Virus record (IMG/VR): IMGVR_UViG_3300032245_001351
Coordinates: 1-44,389 of that record
Strand: one strand, 5' to 3'
From: a virus
Length of the DNA: 44,389 nucleotides
Shown here: one piece after another, positions 10,010-18,462 of the stretch
How the letters are laid out: every line of letters starts with the position of its first letter
Numbering within the stretch: position 1 is the stretch's first letter
Translations under genes and position numbers: made by a program
The notes under the pieces: generated by a model
What the model saw: only the letters and a program-made list of their open reading frames with translations
Database searches by the model: none
Told to the model about the DNA's origin: nothing

Positions 10010-11677
10010 ATGCCACTTTCAAATTATTTACCATTCCGTCAAATAGATGAGTATAACAATGGTAACTTTGTAGCAAAAACAATAGACCCAGAAGACGTTG
10101 GTACGTTATCAAAGGTTATGAAAGTGGCCTCTTTGGCCCTTGGTTATCATGGTTCAGTTTACTGGTATAACACTAGAGCCACATTTGAACCATCTCCATA
10201 TGATCTTGAAAGAATTACTCAAGCGGTTGATACTGACTCATATATTCGTCAGGCAATGAATAAGTATAAAGAATTATTCTGGAAAGAAAACTGGACTATA
10301 GTTGGAGAGAATCCAGAAGCAGTAGCTTATTTATACCAAAGAATTGACTTCCTCGAAATGACGATGAAGAGACCATTTCTTGATTTTCTCATTGAAGTTT
10401 CGGATCAATTGTTTAAGTATGCAAACTGTTTCATAGTTAAAGCTAGAGGTGATATATCTGATTATTTTCCTCAAGCACTCATGCCAGTTTCCGCAGAACA
10501 ACCAATTATTGGTTATTATTTAATCCCAACTGAACAAGTAAGAATTCTTCGCGACAGATTTAACAGACCAAAATCATATCAGCAAAGAACAGATCCTCTA
10601 ACTTATTCTCCATCTATTAAAACACCTGTCTGGACTGCTGACAGAGTAATACATATGTACTTTGATAAAAAAGCTGGTAGAGCTTTTGGTACGCCTTTTT
10701 TGACAAATGTTTTAGACGACGTAATTGCGTTAAGACAATTAGAAGAAGATATACAAAATCTTGTTCATAGAGAATTGTTCCCACTTTATAAATATAAGAT
10801 TGGAACAGCAGAGCAACCAGCAGAGCCAGAAGAAATAACACGCGCAGCTGCTGAGATTGAAAATCTTAGAACTGAAGGTGGATTAATTCTTCCATTTAGA
10901 CACGATATAGAAATAGTTGGATCTGGTGGACAAGTGTTAAACGCACAACCGTATCTTGAACATTTTAAGGAAAGAGTTGCTGTAGGCCTTGGTCTAGCAC
11001 CACATCATCTTGGAATGATGATGAATGGCGGAAATAGATCAGTAACCGATAGATTAGACGTAGCTCTTTATGATAAGATTAAGCAATATCAAAAGCAGTT
11101 TGCTGAGATAGTTAGAGTTAATGTCTTTAATGAATTATTGTTTGAGGGTGGATTTGATCCGATTAAGAATCCAGTTGAAGATGGATTGTCAGATCGTTGT
11201 TACTTTAAGTTTAATGAAATTGACGTTGATACTCAAGTTAAAAAAGAAACACACGTCATGCAAAAGTATACTAATTCAGTTATAACTTTAGATGAAGCTA
11301 GAAAAGAATTAGGACTTGATCCACAAGCTGATGAAGATAAGCTATTTGGTTCCGTGCAAGCTAGAGTGCAGATGGATATTGCTGCTCATCAGGCTGATGT
11401 ACAAGCTGCAAATGCCCCTGCACCAGCGGGAGGACAGACTAGTAAGCAGAATGAAAAACCAGTTGGAACTAGAAATCTTCCAAGCAAAACAAAAGGTCCT
11501 GGCAATATAATAAGACCTACTAATCAACAAGGAACAAGAACATCTCCTAATATCAAAAGAAATGATCTTTCTTGGTTATCAGTAGTTGAAAATCTTTTGG
11601 AAAAAGACTATACTGTAATATACACAGATGAGAATTCATCAGATATTCCAAAGGATGAAAATGAGCTTAATGATTAA
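10010..11677 (+). CDS. Portal protein
   Basis: A 555-residue portal, forming the ring at the unique capsid vertex through which DNA passes. Typical portal features are visible: YIPTEQ-type text (GYYLIPTEQVRIL, ~res 165-180), W-T-A-D-R-V-I-H-M (~205-215), a FGTPFL...DDVIALRQLEEDI segment (~225-245), and an active-core-like stretch VAVGLGLAPHHLGMMMNGGNRSVT (named in parts, ~325-350). A Gln/Ala/Pro-rich tail follows residue ~460. RBS ACAGGAG precedes ATG. The order portal, small acidic gene, glycosyltransferase, protease/scaffold, capsid fits a head module. Confidence 0.88.
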   Translation: MPLSNYLPFRQIDEYNNGNFVAKTIDPEDVGTLSKVMKVASLALGYHGSVYWYNTRATFEPSPYDLERITQAVDTDSYIRQAMNKYKELFWKENWTIVGENPEAVAYLYQRIDFLEMTMKRPFLDFLIEVSDQLFKYANCFIVKARGDISDYFPQALMPVSAEQPIIGYYLIPTEQVRILRDRFNRPKSYQQRTDPLTYSPSIKTPVWTADRVIHMYFDKKAGRAFGTPFLTNVLDDVIALRQLEEDIQNLVHRELFPLYKYKIGTAEQPAEPEEITRAAAEIENLRTEGGLILPFRHDIEIVGSGGQVLNAQPYLEHFKERVAVGLGLAPHHLGMMMNGGNRSVTDRLDVALYDKIKQYQKQFAEIVRVNVFNELLFEGGFDPIKNPVEDGLSDRCYFKFNEIDVDTQVKKETHVMQKYTNSVITLDEARKELGLDPQADEDKLFGSVQARVQMDIAAHQADVQAANAPAPAGGQTSKQNEKPVGTRNLPSKTKGPGNIIRPTNQQGTRTSPNIKRNDLSWLSVVENLLEKDYTVIYTDENSSDIPKDENELND

Positions 11678-11957
11678 CTCTGAAATTTCAAAGCAGTTCT
11701 TGCTTGAAGAAGATGCAATTAAAGGTTTTAAAAAGGCAGTAGACAATAATCAGCAAAGACTTGCAATGCAAATCTTGACAGAAGTGATCGATGCTTTCAT
11801 GGAAGCATTTGATGTATTGTTTGAATCAGAAGAAGACGCTGAAGAAACTACAGTTGAAAATGTAGAACCAAAGATTGAAGAAGTAAAAGAAGAAAAGAAG
11901 CCAGCAGCAAAAAAGGCTGAAGCAAAAGAAGAAAAAGTACAAACTGAAGAAAAATGA
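11661..11957 (+). CDS. Small acidic/lysine-rich protein overlapping portal 3' end
   Basis: Start placed at ATG 11661 (MSLMINSE...), because AAAGG at 11650-11654 is 6 nt upstream. An in-frame ATG at 11628 has no good ribosome binding site. The product has about 98 residues: an N-terminal helical half, and a C-terminal half made almost wholly of Glu, Lys and Ala (KEEKKPAAKKAEAKEEK). That composition is common in scaffold-like or disordered phage proteins. It overlaps the portal stop by 17 nt and the next gene by 4 nt (ATGA). Function is unknown. A small head-assembly helper is a guess. Confidence 0.6.
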   Translation: MSLMINSEISKQFLLEEDAIKGFKKAVDNNQQRLAMQILTEVIDAFMEAFDVLFESEEDAEETTVENVEPKIEEVKEEKKPAAKKAEAKEEKVQTEEK

Positions 11958-12724
11958 AACTAATAATTGGCTGTCCAATTTATAAAAGAGATTGGATTTT
12001 ACCTCAGTGGATTAGATGTCTAATTAATCAATCCATTGACATGAAAGATGTTGGATTTATTTTTGAAACATCTCCAAATGATTTTTCTACGGTTAATTCT
12101 CTTTTAGCTTGGAAAAGAATAGATAATAGATTTCCATTGTTTGAAATCAATGAAAGAAATGACATTGAGCATTTTGAGCACGAAAATAATGGAAGACAAT
12201 GGACAATGTCTAAATACCATAACATGGTATCTTTAAGAAATTCTTTACTTAAAAAGGTAAGAGAGTATCAGCCAGATTATTATCTAAGTCTAGATTCAGA
12301 TATTCTATTAGAAAATCCTAATACAATAGAATTATTAATAGCTCATATTAAGGACGGAGCCGATGCTGTAGCTCCGCTAATGTTTATGACTCCAGATACA
12401 AATAAGTATCCAAGTGTAATGAGCTGGAAAGACTCAGACTTGGAGATGGCATATAGAAAAGAAAAATATCCTTTAGGAACATATTTTGAGTCAGATATAA
12501 TAATGGCTGCAAAGATGATGTCTAAAGATGTTTACAATAATGTTGATTATGAATTCCACAAGCAAGGCGAAGATCTTGGCTGGTCGAGAAATGCAACCAG
12601 AAAAGGCTTTAAAATGTATTCAGCATCTTATATATATGCCTCGCATATAATGGCACCTTTTTTACTTCAGAATCATTTGACTTCTGGAGATCCAAGAGGT
12701 AATATTAATACATATGAAGTCTAA
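11954..12724 (+). CDS. Glycosyltransferase-like (GT-A fold) protein
   Basis: 256 residues. The N-terminus KLIIGCPIYKRDWILPQW matches the first strand and loop of family-2-type GT-A enzymes. SLDSDILLENP near residues 113-123 supplies the DxD metal/sugar-nucleotide motif. Late acidic/His residues (GEDLGWSRNA, then SHIM) fit the acceptor side. It would transfer a sugar to a protein or other acceptor, but the substrate cannot be read from sequence. It overlaps the previous gene by 4 nt and lies inside the head module, so glycosylation of a virion protein is plausible. A second, related enzyme is at 26022. Confidence 0.75.
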   Translation: MKLIIGCPIYKRDWILPQWIRCLINQSIDMKDVGFIFETSPNDFSTVNSLLAWKRIDNRFPLFEINERNDIEHFEHENNGRQWTMSKYHNMVSLRNSLLKKVREYQPDYYLSLDSDILLENPNTIELLIAHIKDGADAVAPLMFMTPDTNKYPSVMSWKDSDLEMAYRKEKYPLGTYFESDIIMAAKMMSKDVYNNVDYEFHKQGEDLGWSRNATRKGFKMYSASYIYASHIMAPFLLQNHLTSGDPRGNINTYEV

Positions 12725-12742
12725 TAAAGTATGATATCTTTG

Positions 12743-12764
12743 TATAAGATTGTTTAATCTTATA
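12743..12764 (+). terminator. Hairpin terminator candidate after glycosyltransferase
   Basis: A perfect 9-bp stem (TATAAGATT / AATCTTATA) with loop GTTT lies 18 nt after the stop codon, followed by an A/T-rich tail. The stem is AT-rich and the T-run is imperfect, so strength is uncertain. Confidence 0.5.
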
Positions 12765-12773
12765 AAAGTTAAT

Positions 12774-12783
12774 TTACTATATA
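12774..12783 (+). promoter_or_regulatory. TACTAT element before protease/scaffold gene
   Basis: TTACTATATA, with TACTAT at 12775-12780, is 34 nt before ATG 12809. A ribosome binding site AAAGGA follows. TTACT here can pair with AGTAA at 12791-12795 to form a small hairpin. It matches the recurrent element seen before nine genes in the window. Confidence 0.5.
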
Positions 12784-12808
12784 GATGATCAGTAATAAAG
12801 GATAAAAA

Positions 12809-14900
12809 ATGGCTTTTGAATTTGTAGAAAACTTTACCATCGAAATGCCTAAGTTTTCAGAATCAAATTATAACTTTTCTGAATCTTTTGACGCAAAACA
12901 AGGTTTAATTATTGAAGTAGCCGCAATTCACGAGCGGATTAACTGCCAATTATAATAACTATTCTGCAATAGAGCTAGAAAAAGCTCTTCAGTCTTGGGT
13001 TGATCCATACCCAAAGCCAATCATTCTTAATCATGATTTAAACTCAGAGCCAATTGGTAGAGTTATGGCAGCTAGAATGGATAAAGAAGAAGACGGTTCG
13101 TCTTTTGTTCGTTTGCAAATAGCAGTTACTGATCCAGTCGCAGCACAAAAGATTGCAGACAAGAGATACATGACGGGTTCAGTTGGCGGTAGAGCCGGTA
13201 AAGCCGTCTGTTCAATATCTGGTGAAGATCTCGCTGCCGAAGATGATAACGGCAAGCCAAGAGTAGCAAGATATAAGAGAGGCAAAGTTTATAAGGGCAA
13301 AATGGCTTTTGTAGACATGCAAGATATTTCATTTAAAGAATACTCATTTGTTAATCAACCAGCAGATCAAAGATCTGGCGTTAGAGGATCAAAGACAACT
13401 GATGGCAGTGCACCTGTAGCAGACTCAGATAACTGGGTGGCAAAGAGTGCAGCTTTTGTCCTTCATATGGACAATGAAGATATTGTGTCAATAAATGAAA
13501 ATGAATCAATCTTGAAAAATATGAAGAAGAAAGAATCTAAACCAGTTTATCTTCATTTAAAGGGAGCGTTTTTGACAGCCCTTGCAATTCAGGAGAACGA
13601 AAATGTCAATAACCAAAGCGTCTCATTACTATCTAATGAAGACTCTATTGAAAATAAATCTGAGGAGAATCTTAAAATGAAAGATGTTGCAACTGATGAC
13701 ATCCTCGCTGTAACTGAAGAGCTTAGCGAAGACCTTTCAATTATTACTGCAGGTGGATCAAAAGAAGAGCCAGCAGAAGAAGCAGCAGCCCCTACAGAAG
13801 AAGTGACCCCTGTAGAAGAAGCAGCTCCAGTAGCAGAAGAACCAGTAGCAGAAGAAACAGCCGCTGAAGAAGTTGCACCAATCGCAGAAGCTGAAGTAAT
13901 GCCTGTAGCAGAAGCACTTCAAAAAGTTTTGAACGATACAGTAGTATTTTACTACGCAGCTCAAAGAGCTCATTGGAATGTAGAAGGTGATGACTTTGCT
14001 CAATACCATGAACTTTTTTCAGGTATATATGAAGATGCAATTGGTGCACTAGATCCAATCGCAGAGAATATGAGAAAGCTACAGGCTTTCCCTGCTACTT
14101 TAACTGAATCAGTTATGAATGCATCGTTCAAAGATGATGCAACTGTAACTGAGGCAATGGGATTGGCTTCAACAATTTTAGAAAAGAATAACGCAGTTAA
14201 TGCAAGTGTAATGGCAGCTTTTGCAGCAGCTAATGCAGTTAACGAACAAGGAATTGCAAATTTCCTTGCAGAGCGTGATGACATGCACAAAAAGTGGGCA
14301 TGGCAGTTGAGATCCTCGCTTAAGATGGAAGCAGAAGATGCTGCTGAATCAGCTTGGAGAGAAGAAAATAGATCTAATGAAGCTACAGAAGAAGCAGAAG
14401 AACGTAATCAAGAAGTAGTTGTTGATTCTGCTAACACTGAAGCAACAGAAGAAAATAAAGATACTGAAGTTACAGAAGCCGAGCTCACTGGTGTAGAAGT
14501 TGCCGTTGAGCAAAAAGCTGATGATTCAGATAATAAGCTTCAGGCTCTTGAAGAAGAAAACCAGAAGCTCAGAAGCGCATTACATAGAACTCTTGCTGAA
14601 AGAGTTGTAGATGCAAAAATTGCAGTAGGAATTGAATCCTATGATGCTAGAGAAGAGCTGATCGTTGACCATGTCAAGCGTAACGCCGCTTCGTTAGCTG
14701 ACTCCTTAAGAGATCTTGCAAAGATGCCAAATGCTAAAAGCGTAAAAGCATCGATGCCAGAAATCAATCCTGAAATTGAGACAGTAGAAAATGATGATAA
14801 TGTCATCACTATTGATGTTGAAACAAAGGAAGAGGAAGTAGCAATCAATCCCGCTGAGCAGCTTTTTGTAGATGCTCTTATGGGCCGTCGTAAACTTTAA
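12809..14900 (+). CDS. Capsid maturation protease + scaffold with embedded Dps-like domain, +1 shift at CGG
   Basis: One gene of about 696 residues with a +1 shift at 12935. Codons 1-42 run to IEVAAIHE. Skipping C gives GLTANYNNY and the rest. The protease domain (1 to ~220) resembles HK97-type prohead proteases: NHD at residues 74-76 with probable catalytic His75 followed by EPIGRV, and probable Ser124 in MTGSVGGR. A Glu/Ala/Pro-rich linker follows, then a ferritin-like Dps domain (about 365-505). It carries the Dps ferroxidase spacing: His388 (HWNVEG), His400, Asp415 and Glu419, but Ser where one further Asp is usual. The C-terminal region is acidic and coiled, as in scaffolds. ATG 12809 has RBS AAAGGA. 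Without the shift, translation stops at 12955. A start at 13065 would remove the catalytic His, so two separate genes are unlikely. Confidence 0.85.
12932..12939 (+). other. +1 recoding site 2 (GAG-CGG-A)
   Basis: In-frame CGG at 12935-12937. The upstream frame reads ATT CAC GAG. Skipping C12935 gives GGA TTA ACT GCC, that is H-E-G-L-T-A-N, the expected text of the first conserved motif in prohead proteases of this type. Confidence 0.85.
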
Positions 14901-14928
14901 CCAAAATACTTTAAGGAGATAACTTAAA

Positions 14929-15702
14929 ATGAGTTTAGCAAAATTTCGTAAAGTTGGGACCAAAACAGGTGCAGGTCGTTTCGTAGTTTCGCAGGGCATT
15001 GCCCCAGCAGCCTACTTGCTGACACACCCAGGTCTTCCAACATGGTACAAGGATTCGGAAGATGACCGTTTCGAAGTAGTAATCACCAAGGGAACAATCC
15101 TTTCGGTAGTTGCTGACAGCAATGGAGATGCACGTGTAGTTCCTGCAAACGGAACATCGAGCAGCCAGTCTTGGGGCGACAACATGCCTACAAGCTGGGA
15201 TCCATTGGCTGGTGCAACTCCAGCTTATTCATCGGGTGCAACTGACACAGTAACTGTAGCAGCTCGCTCGATTCCTATCGGTGTAGCACAGTATGACCTC
15301 TATCGTCCATTCGATAAGGGCACATCACAGGGTGCAGGTTTCATTACCCATGGATATGTTGAGTATCCAATGGTTACTGGTATAAACGCAGACGTCACAA
15401 TTGGTTCGGTCGTAAGATCAGACAATATGGGCCGTCCCGTACTGGCAGCTGCTAGCGATTTCTATAACTCGTCAGCAGTCTATTCTTACCTCCAGGTTGG
15501 TAAGGTAGTGGAAGTAGAAAAGTTTGCAACCAACTTTGATGATGGTCTGCTTTCCTACATGCAATTGCCGTCAGACCCAGGTGCTTTGAAGACTGTATAC
15601 GAGCTTACACGCTCGGGCGCATATTCGGGCAAATTGGGTATACGTTCCAACTTGGACGTTACAAATGTGATTGGTGCATTCCGCGTCAATCTCACACTTT
15701 AA
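14929..15702 (+). CDS. Putative capsid decoration/accessory protein
   Basis: 257 residues, beta-rich, with no cysteine-rich or catalytic motif. It lies between the protease/scaffold and the major capsid gene and has a very strong ribosome binding site (AAGGAGATAA). Its codon use is like that of the capsid gene and unlike the rest of the window (many TCG, CGT and AAC/TTC codons), a sign of very high expression. A decoration or head-stabilising protein is the natural reading, because such genes often sit here and are made in amounts close to the capsid protein. The family itself is not recognised. Confidence 0.65.
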   Translation: MSLAKFRKVGTKTGAGRFVVSQGIAPAAYLLTHPGLPTWYKDSEDDRFEVVITKGTILSVVADSNGDARVVPANGTSSSQSWGDNMPTSWDPLAGATPAYSSGATDTVTVAARSIPIGVAQYDLYRPFDKGTSQGAGFITHGYVEYPMVTGINADVTIGSVVRSDNMGRPVLAAASDFYNSSAVYSYLQVGKVVEVEKFATNFDDGLLSYMQLPSDPGALKTVYELTRSGAYSGKLGIRSNLDVTNVIGAFRVNLTL

Positions 15703-15732
15703 GAAAATAATAGCAGGAGGAAAGATCCTAAG

Positions 15733-16788
15733 ATGAGTAAGACAATCCAAGAGCTCCTCTCGGGTCTCCCAGCATGGGAGACTGTTTTAACCGAGGATGG
15801 GCACATCGATGAAAACAATAGAGTGACCATCAAAGAGGCTTTTGCATCACCAGATGCAGCAGCACTTTTTCCGAAGGTCATCTCTCGTACACTTAGAGAA
15901 GCAGCAGAGCCACAGTTACTCGTGACCCCATTGCTCTCAACAGTGCGCCTAGGAAAGGGACGCTCCTTGGAGTTCCCAGCAGTAAACGCAATTCAAGCAG
16001 CTGAAATTCCTGAAGGACAAGAGTACCCAGAACAGGCACTCGCATTTGCTAAGCAGATTGAAGGCAAAGTCTCGAAGAAGGGCGTTAAGCTCTCCTTCAC
16101 AGAGGAAGTCATCGCAGACTCCCTTTGGGACATCGTAGGTCTTCATGTTCGCGCAGCAGGTCGTGCAATGGCTCGTTTGAAGGAACAAATTGCCCTCAGC
16201 CGTTTCAAGGACGCAGCAACAATTGTGTTTGACAACGACAGTGGTTCATATGATGACACAACCGGTAAGGGAATTGATGGCAACGCCAACGATACTCTGC
16301 ACTGGGATGATGTTATCGACATGGCAGCAGTTCTTATGGCAGAAAATCATATCCCAACAGACTTTATCCTCCACCCATTGATGTGGTCGGTATTCTTGAA
16401 GGATGCGATCTTCCACACTGGTGGATCGGCTGCAGCTGTTAATACTAGCTGGGGTTACCGTCCAGACTCACCAAGTGGTGCACTCAATGCAACAGCCCCA
16501 ATGGGTCTGAATGTAATTGTTACACCATTTGTAAGCTTCACTGCAAAATCGGGAGCAACACCTGCTAAGTCAGATGTGTTCTTGATTGACCGCAATGAAG
16601 TTGGTACACTCCTCGTCAAGGATGAAATGAGCACAGATCAGTTTGATGATCCAACTCGTGACATCCGTCAGATGAAGATGAAAGAACGTTATGACATCGT
16701 AATGCTCGGTGACGGTGAAGGAATCACAGTTGCTAAGAACGTTAACCTTGCTCGTAACTACGAAGTACAGGTTTACAACCAAATCTAA
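15733..16788 (+). CDS. Major capsid protein (HK97 fold)
   Basis: 351 residues. An N-terminal helical region is followed by features typical of HK97-type capsid proteins: LREAAEPQLLVTPLLSTV (~56-73), an E-loop-like region with EFPAVNA and EIPEGQEYPE (~80-100), the spine/P-domain (SFTEEVIADSLWDIV, ~118-132), and an A-domain with FILHPLMWSVFLKD and a NVIVTPFVSF strand. The start has an excellent RBS (AGGAGGAAAG). Codon use is strongly biased (TCG, CGT, ATC, TTC). A GC-rich terminator follows. A maturation cleavage site for the neighbouring protease is likely in the N-terminal region, but I cannot place it. Confidence 0.88.
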   Translation: MSKTIQELLSGLPAWETVLTEDGHIDENNRVTIKEAFASPDAAALFPKVISRTLREAAEPQLLVTPLLSTVRLGKGRSLEFPAVNAIQAAEIPEGQEYPEQALAFAKQIEGKVSKKGVKLSFTEEVIADSLWDIVGLHVRAAGRAMARLKEQIALSRFKDAATIVFDNDSGSYDDTTGKGIDGNANDTLHWDDVIDMAAVLMAENHIPTDFILHPLMWSVFLKDAIFHTGGSAAAVNTSWGYRPDSPSGALNATAPMGLNVIVTPFVSFTAKSGATPAKSDVFLIDRNEVGTLLVKDEMSTDQFDDPTRDIRQMKMKERYDIVMLGDGEGITVAKNVNLARNYEVQVYNQI

Positions 16789-16840
16789 TAAAATTTGGGC
16801 AAGCCTTAGGGTTAGTTATAGTTACGAATCCCTAGAAAGT

Positions 16841-16875
16841 GGGGGGTGTGAGAGAAATCTCCACCCCCTATTTTC
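16841..16875 (+). terminator. Strong intrinsic terminator after major capsid gene
   Basis: A GC-rich stem GGGGGTG / CACCCCC continues, past a bulged T, into GAGA / TCTC closed by a GAAA tetraloop, and ends in TATTTT. It lies 52 nt after the capsid stop and is the most stable hairpin noticed in the window. It should isolate very high head-gene transcription from the fibre genes. Confidence 0.85.
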
Positions 16876-16893
16876 ATATTTAGATTTTGATTA

Positions 16894-16903
16894 TTACTAT
16901 ATA
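16894..16903 (+). promoter_or_regulatory. TACTAT element after capsid terminator
   Basis: TTACTATATA, with TACTAT at 16895-16900, lies just downstream of the terminator and 36 nt before the GTG start at 16931. TTGA and TCAA flank it as a short inverted repeat. It fits a new promoter for the fibre module. Confidence 0.5.
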
Positions 16904-16930
16904 GTCAACTGTTAGTGTCGGAGATTATTA

Positions 16931-17698
16931 GTGGCTTTATTTCTCGTTGATCAAGCAAAAGTAGGTCTTTATAGTGTTTCTATAAAGTTTGGTAGAACGA
17001 TAAAGATATCTTCTTTAAAGAATGAAAATTTTAAAGTATATAGAGATGCTGCTACGCCAACGCAAGTAACAGCACCTTTTGAAATAATAAATACAATCAA
17101 AGATTATAATCAGATTTCTAGAGTTATGAGCCTTTATTGGAAGGCTACTTTAGTTGATGGCGCAAATTATTATATTCTTGTTGAAAACATAGTTGATTCA
17201 GCTGGATCAATAATACCAACAGAAAAAATAACTTTTACATATGTATCTGCAGCCACTCCATCTGAAATAGAATATGTAGATCCGGGCATTGTTCCGGTAT
17301 TAATTGAAGATAAATCAATTAAAACAGAAGCTGATATTAGTTACAATATCATTGCAAAGAATCCATTATTTTATATAGATAACATTGATCCTGTTGATGG
17401 AGACTTCTATCTTTCAAATGATTATAATTATGGAAGAGTAACAATATCTTTTAATGAAGTTCCAGCTTCAAACTTTTTAAACAATAGATATTTCTTATGT
17501 CAAAGAAAACTAATACAAAAAGCTCCATCAAGATGGGAAAATATAGATACAAACGTGAGTAGTCACTCATGGCGTCCAGAAGTTTATGTTGACTTTCCAT
17601 CACTTGACGCAACGCCTTCTTACTTTACCTCTAATAAAGACTACTTTGAAAAAGGATACAAGTATAGAATTAAAATTTCTAAAGATATAGGAATTTAA
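16931..17698 (+). CDS. Putative tail/fibre-module structural protein
   Basis: 255 residues starting with GTG (RBS CGGAG 8 nt upstream). The first ~110 residues look like an immunoglobulin-like beta-domain (strands ending in KITFTYVSAA). The rest is Tyr/Asn/Asp-rich and beta-rich. No known family is recognised. It opens the fibre module after the capsid terminator and is separated from the next gene by 2 nt. Attachment or baseplate adaptor roles are possible but not shown. Confidence 0.6.
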   Translation: MALFLVDQAKVGLYSVSIKFGRTIKISSLKNENFKVYRDAATPTQVTAPFEIINTIKDYNQISRVMSLYWKATLVDGANYYILVENIVDSAGSIIPTEKITFTYVSAATPSEIEYVDPGIVPVLIEDKSIKTEADISYNIIAKNPLFYIDNIDPVDGDFYLSNDYNYGRVTISFNEVPASNFLNNRYFLCQRKLIQKAPSRWENIDTNVSSHSWRPEVYVDFPSLDATPSYFTSNKDYFEKGYKYRIKISKDIGI

Positions 17699-17700
17699 TT

Positions 17701-18114
17701 ATGGCAAATTTTGTTTATGGAAAAGCAAAACAAGCAATACTAAATGGAAATGTAAATTTTAGTAGTAATAATTTTAAACTTCTATTTGTAGATACAAGTG
17801 TTTATACCGCAAATCAAAATTCTGATGAATTTGTTTCAAATATATCTAATTCAGCAATAAAGGCAAGAAGTGCAAATCTATCTTCTGTAACCAATACGCT
17901 TGGAACTGTGGACGCAGATAACGTATTATTGCAAGATTATAGTGGAGCATCTTTTCAGGCAATAGTCATGTACCAGGTTGGAACTAGTGATTCAAATTCA
18001 AGATTGATATCTTACATAGATACTTCAGATGGATTACCATTTAATGGCACTAATTCTTTAATTCCAGTTACTATAGTCTGGAGTGACTTAAGTGCAAAAA
18101 TTCTTTCATTATAG
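17701..18114 (+). CDS. Small tail/fibre-associated protein
   Basis: 137 residues. It begins MANFVYGKAKQAILNGNVNFS and contains an Ala-Ile-Val-Met-Tyr strand and the C-terminal VTIVWSD segment. Similar small proteins accompany fibre genes in phages of aquatic bacteria, as far as I recall, but I cannot name the family. It lies 2 nt after the previous gene and 8 nt before the next, so it is co-transcribed with the fibres. Confidence 0.6.
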   Translation: MANFVYGKAKQAILNGNVNFSSNNFKLLFVDTSVYTANQNSDEFVSNISNSAIKARSANLSSVTNTLGTVDADNVLLQDYSGASFQAIVMYQVGTSDSNSRLISYIDTSDGLPFNGTNSLIPVTIVWSDLSAKILSL

Positions 18115-18122
18115 GTAAAAAT

Positions 18123-18461
18123 ATGGCAATAAATTATCCAGCATCTTTAGATACTTTCCAAAATCCATCAGCAACCGATATGTTGAATTCTGTAGCGGTT
18201 CCTCATCATCAACAGCACGCAGATTTAAACGATGCAGTTGAAGCAATACAAACGGTAATTGGATTAAATCCAGCTGGATCACACTTAACAGTTAAAGATA
18301 GAATTACTGCAGTAGAGTCAAATGTTTCTATTCAATCAGTATTAAATGGATTAACAGACGTTACTATTAATTCAGTAACCACAGGCCAAGTACTTCGTTA
18401 CAACGGCACACAATGGGTAAATTACAATGAACAAAGCTTAGTAGACGGAGGAAATTTCTAA
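18123..18461 (+). CDS. Small fibre-attachment protein
   Basis: 112 residues. The N-terminus MAINYPASLDTFQNP and an HHQQHADLNDAVEAIQ helix form a motif often found at the N-termini of phage fibres and collar proteins. It then has VIGLNPAGSHLT and a fibre-type ending (LNGLTDVTINS, QVLRYNGTQWVN) like the repeats in the larger fibres at 20249 and 26894. The stop is 1 nt before the next ATG. It could be an adaptor linking a fibre to the virion, or a split-off N-terminal fibre domain. Confidence 0.65.
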   Translation: MAINYPASLDTFQNPSATDMLNSVAVPHHQQHADLNDAVEAIQTVIGLNPAGSHLTVKDRITAVESNVSIQSVLNGLTDVTINSVTTGQVLRYNGTQWVNYNEQSLVDGGNF

Positions 18462-18462
18462 A

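Noticed and set aside
13758-14058. Minus-strand reading frames in the protease/scaffold region
   Set aside because: They are antisense to an acidic, Glu/Ala-rich coding sequence that lacks stops on the other strand; no RBS and no sensible protein.
13065-14900. A separate gene starting at 13065
   Set aside because: It would lose the catalytic His of the protease and has no RBS; the frame is open back to 12936.
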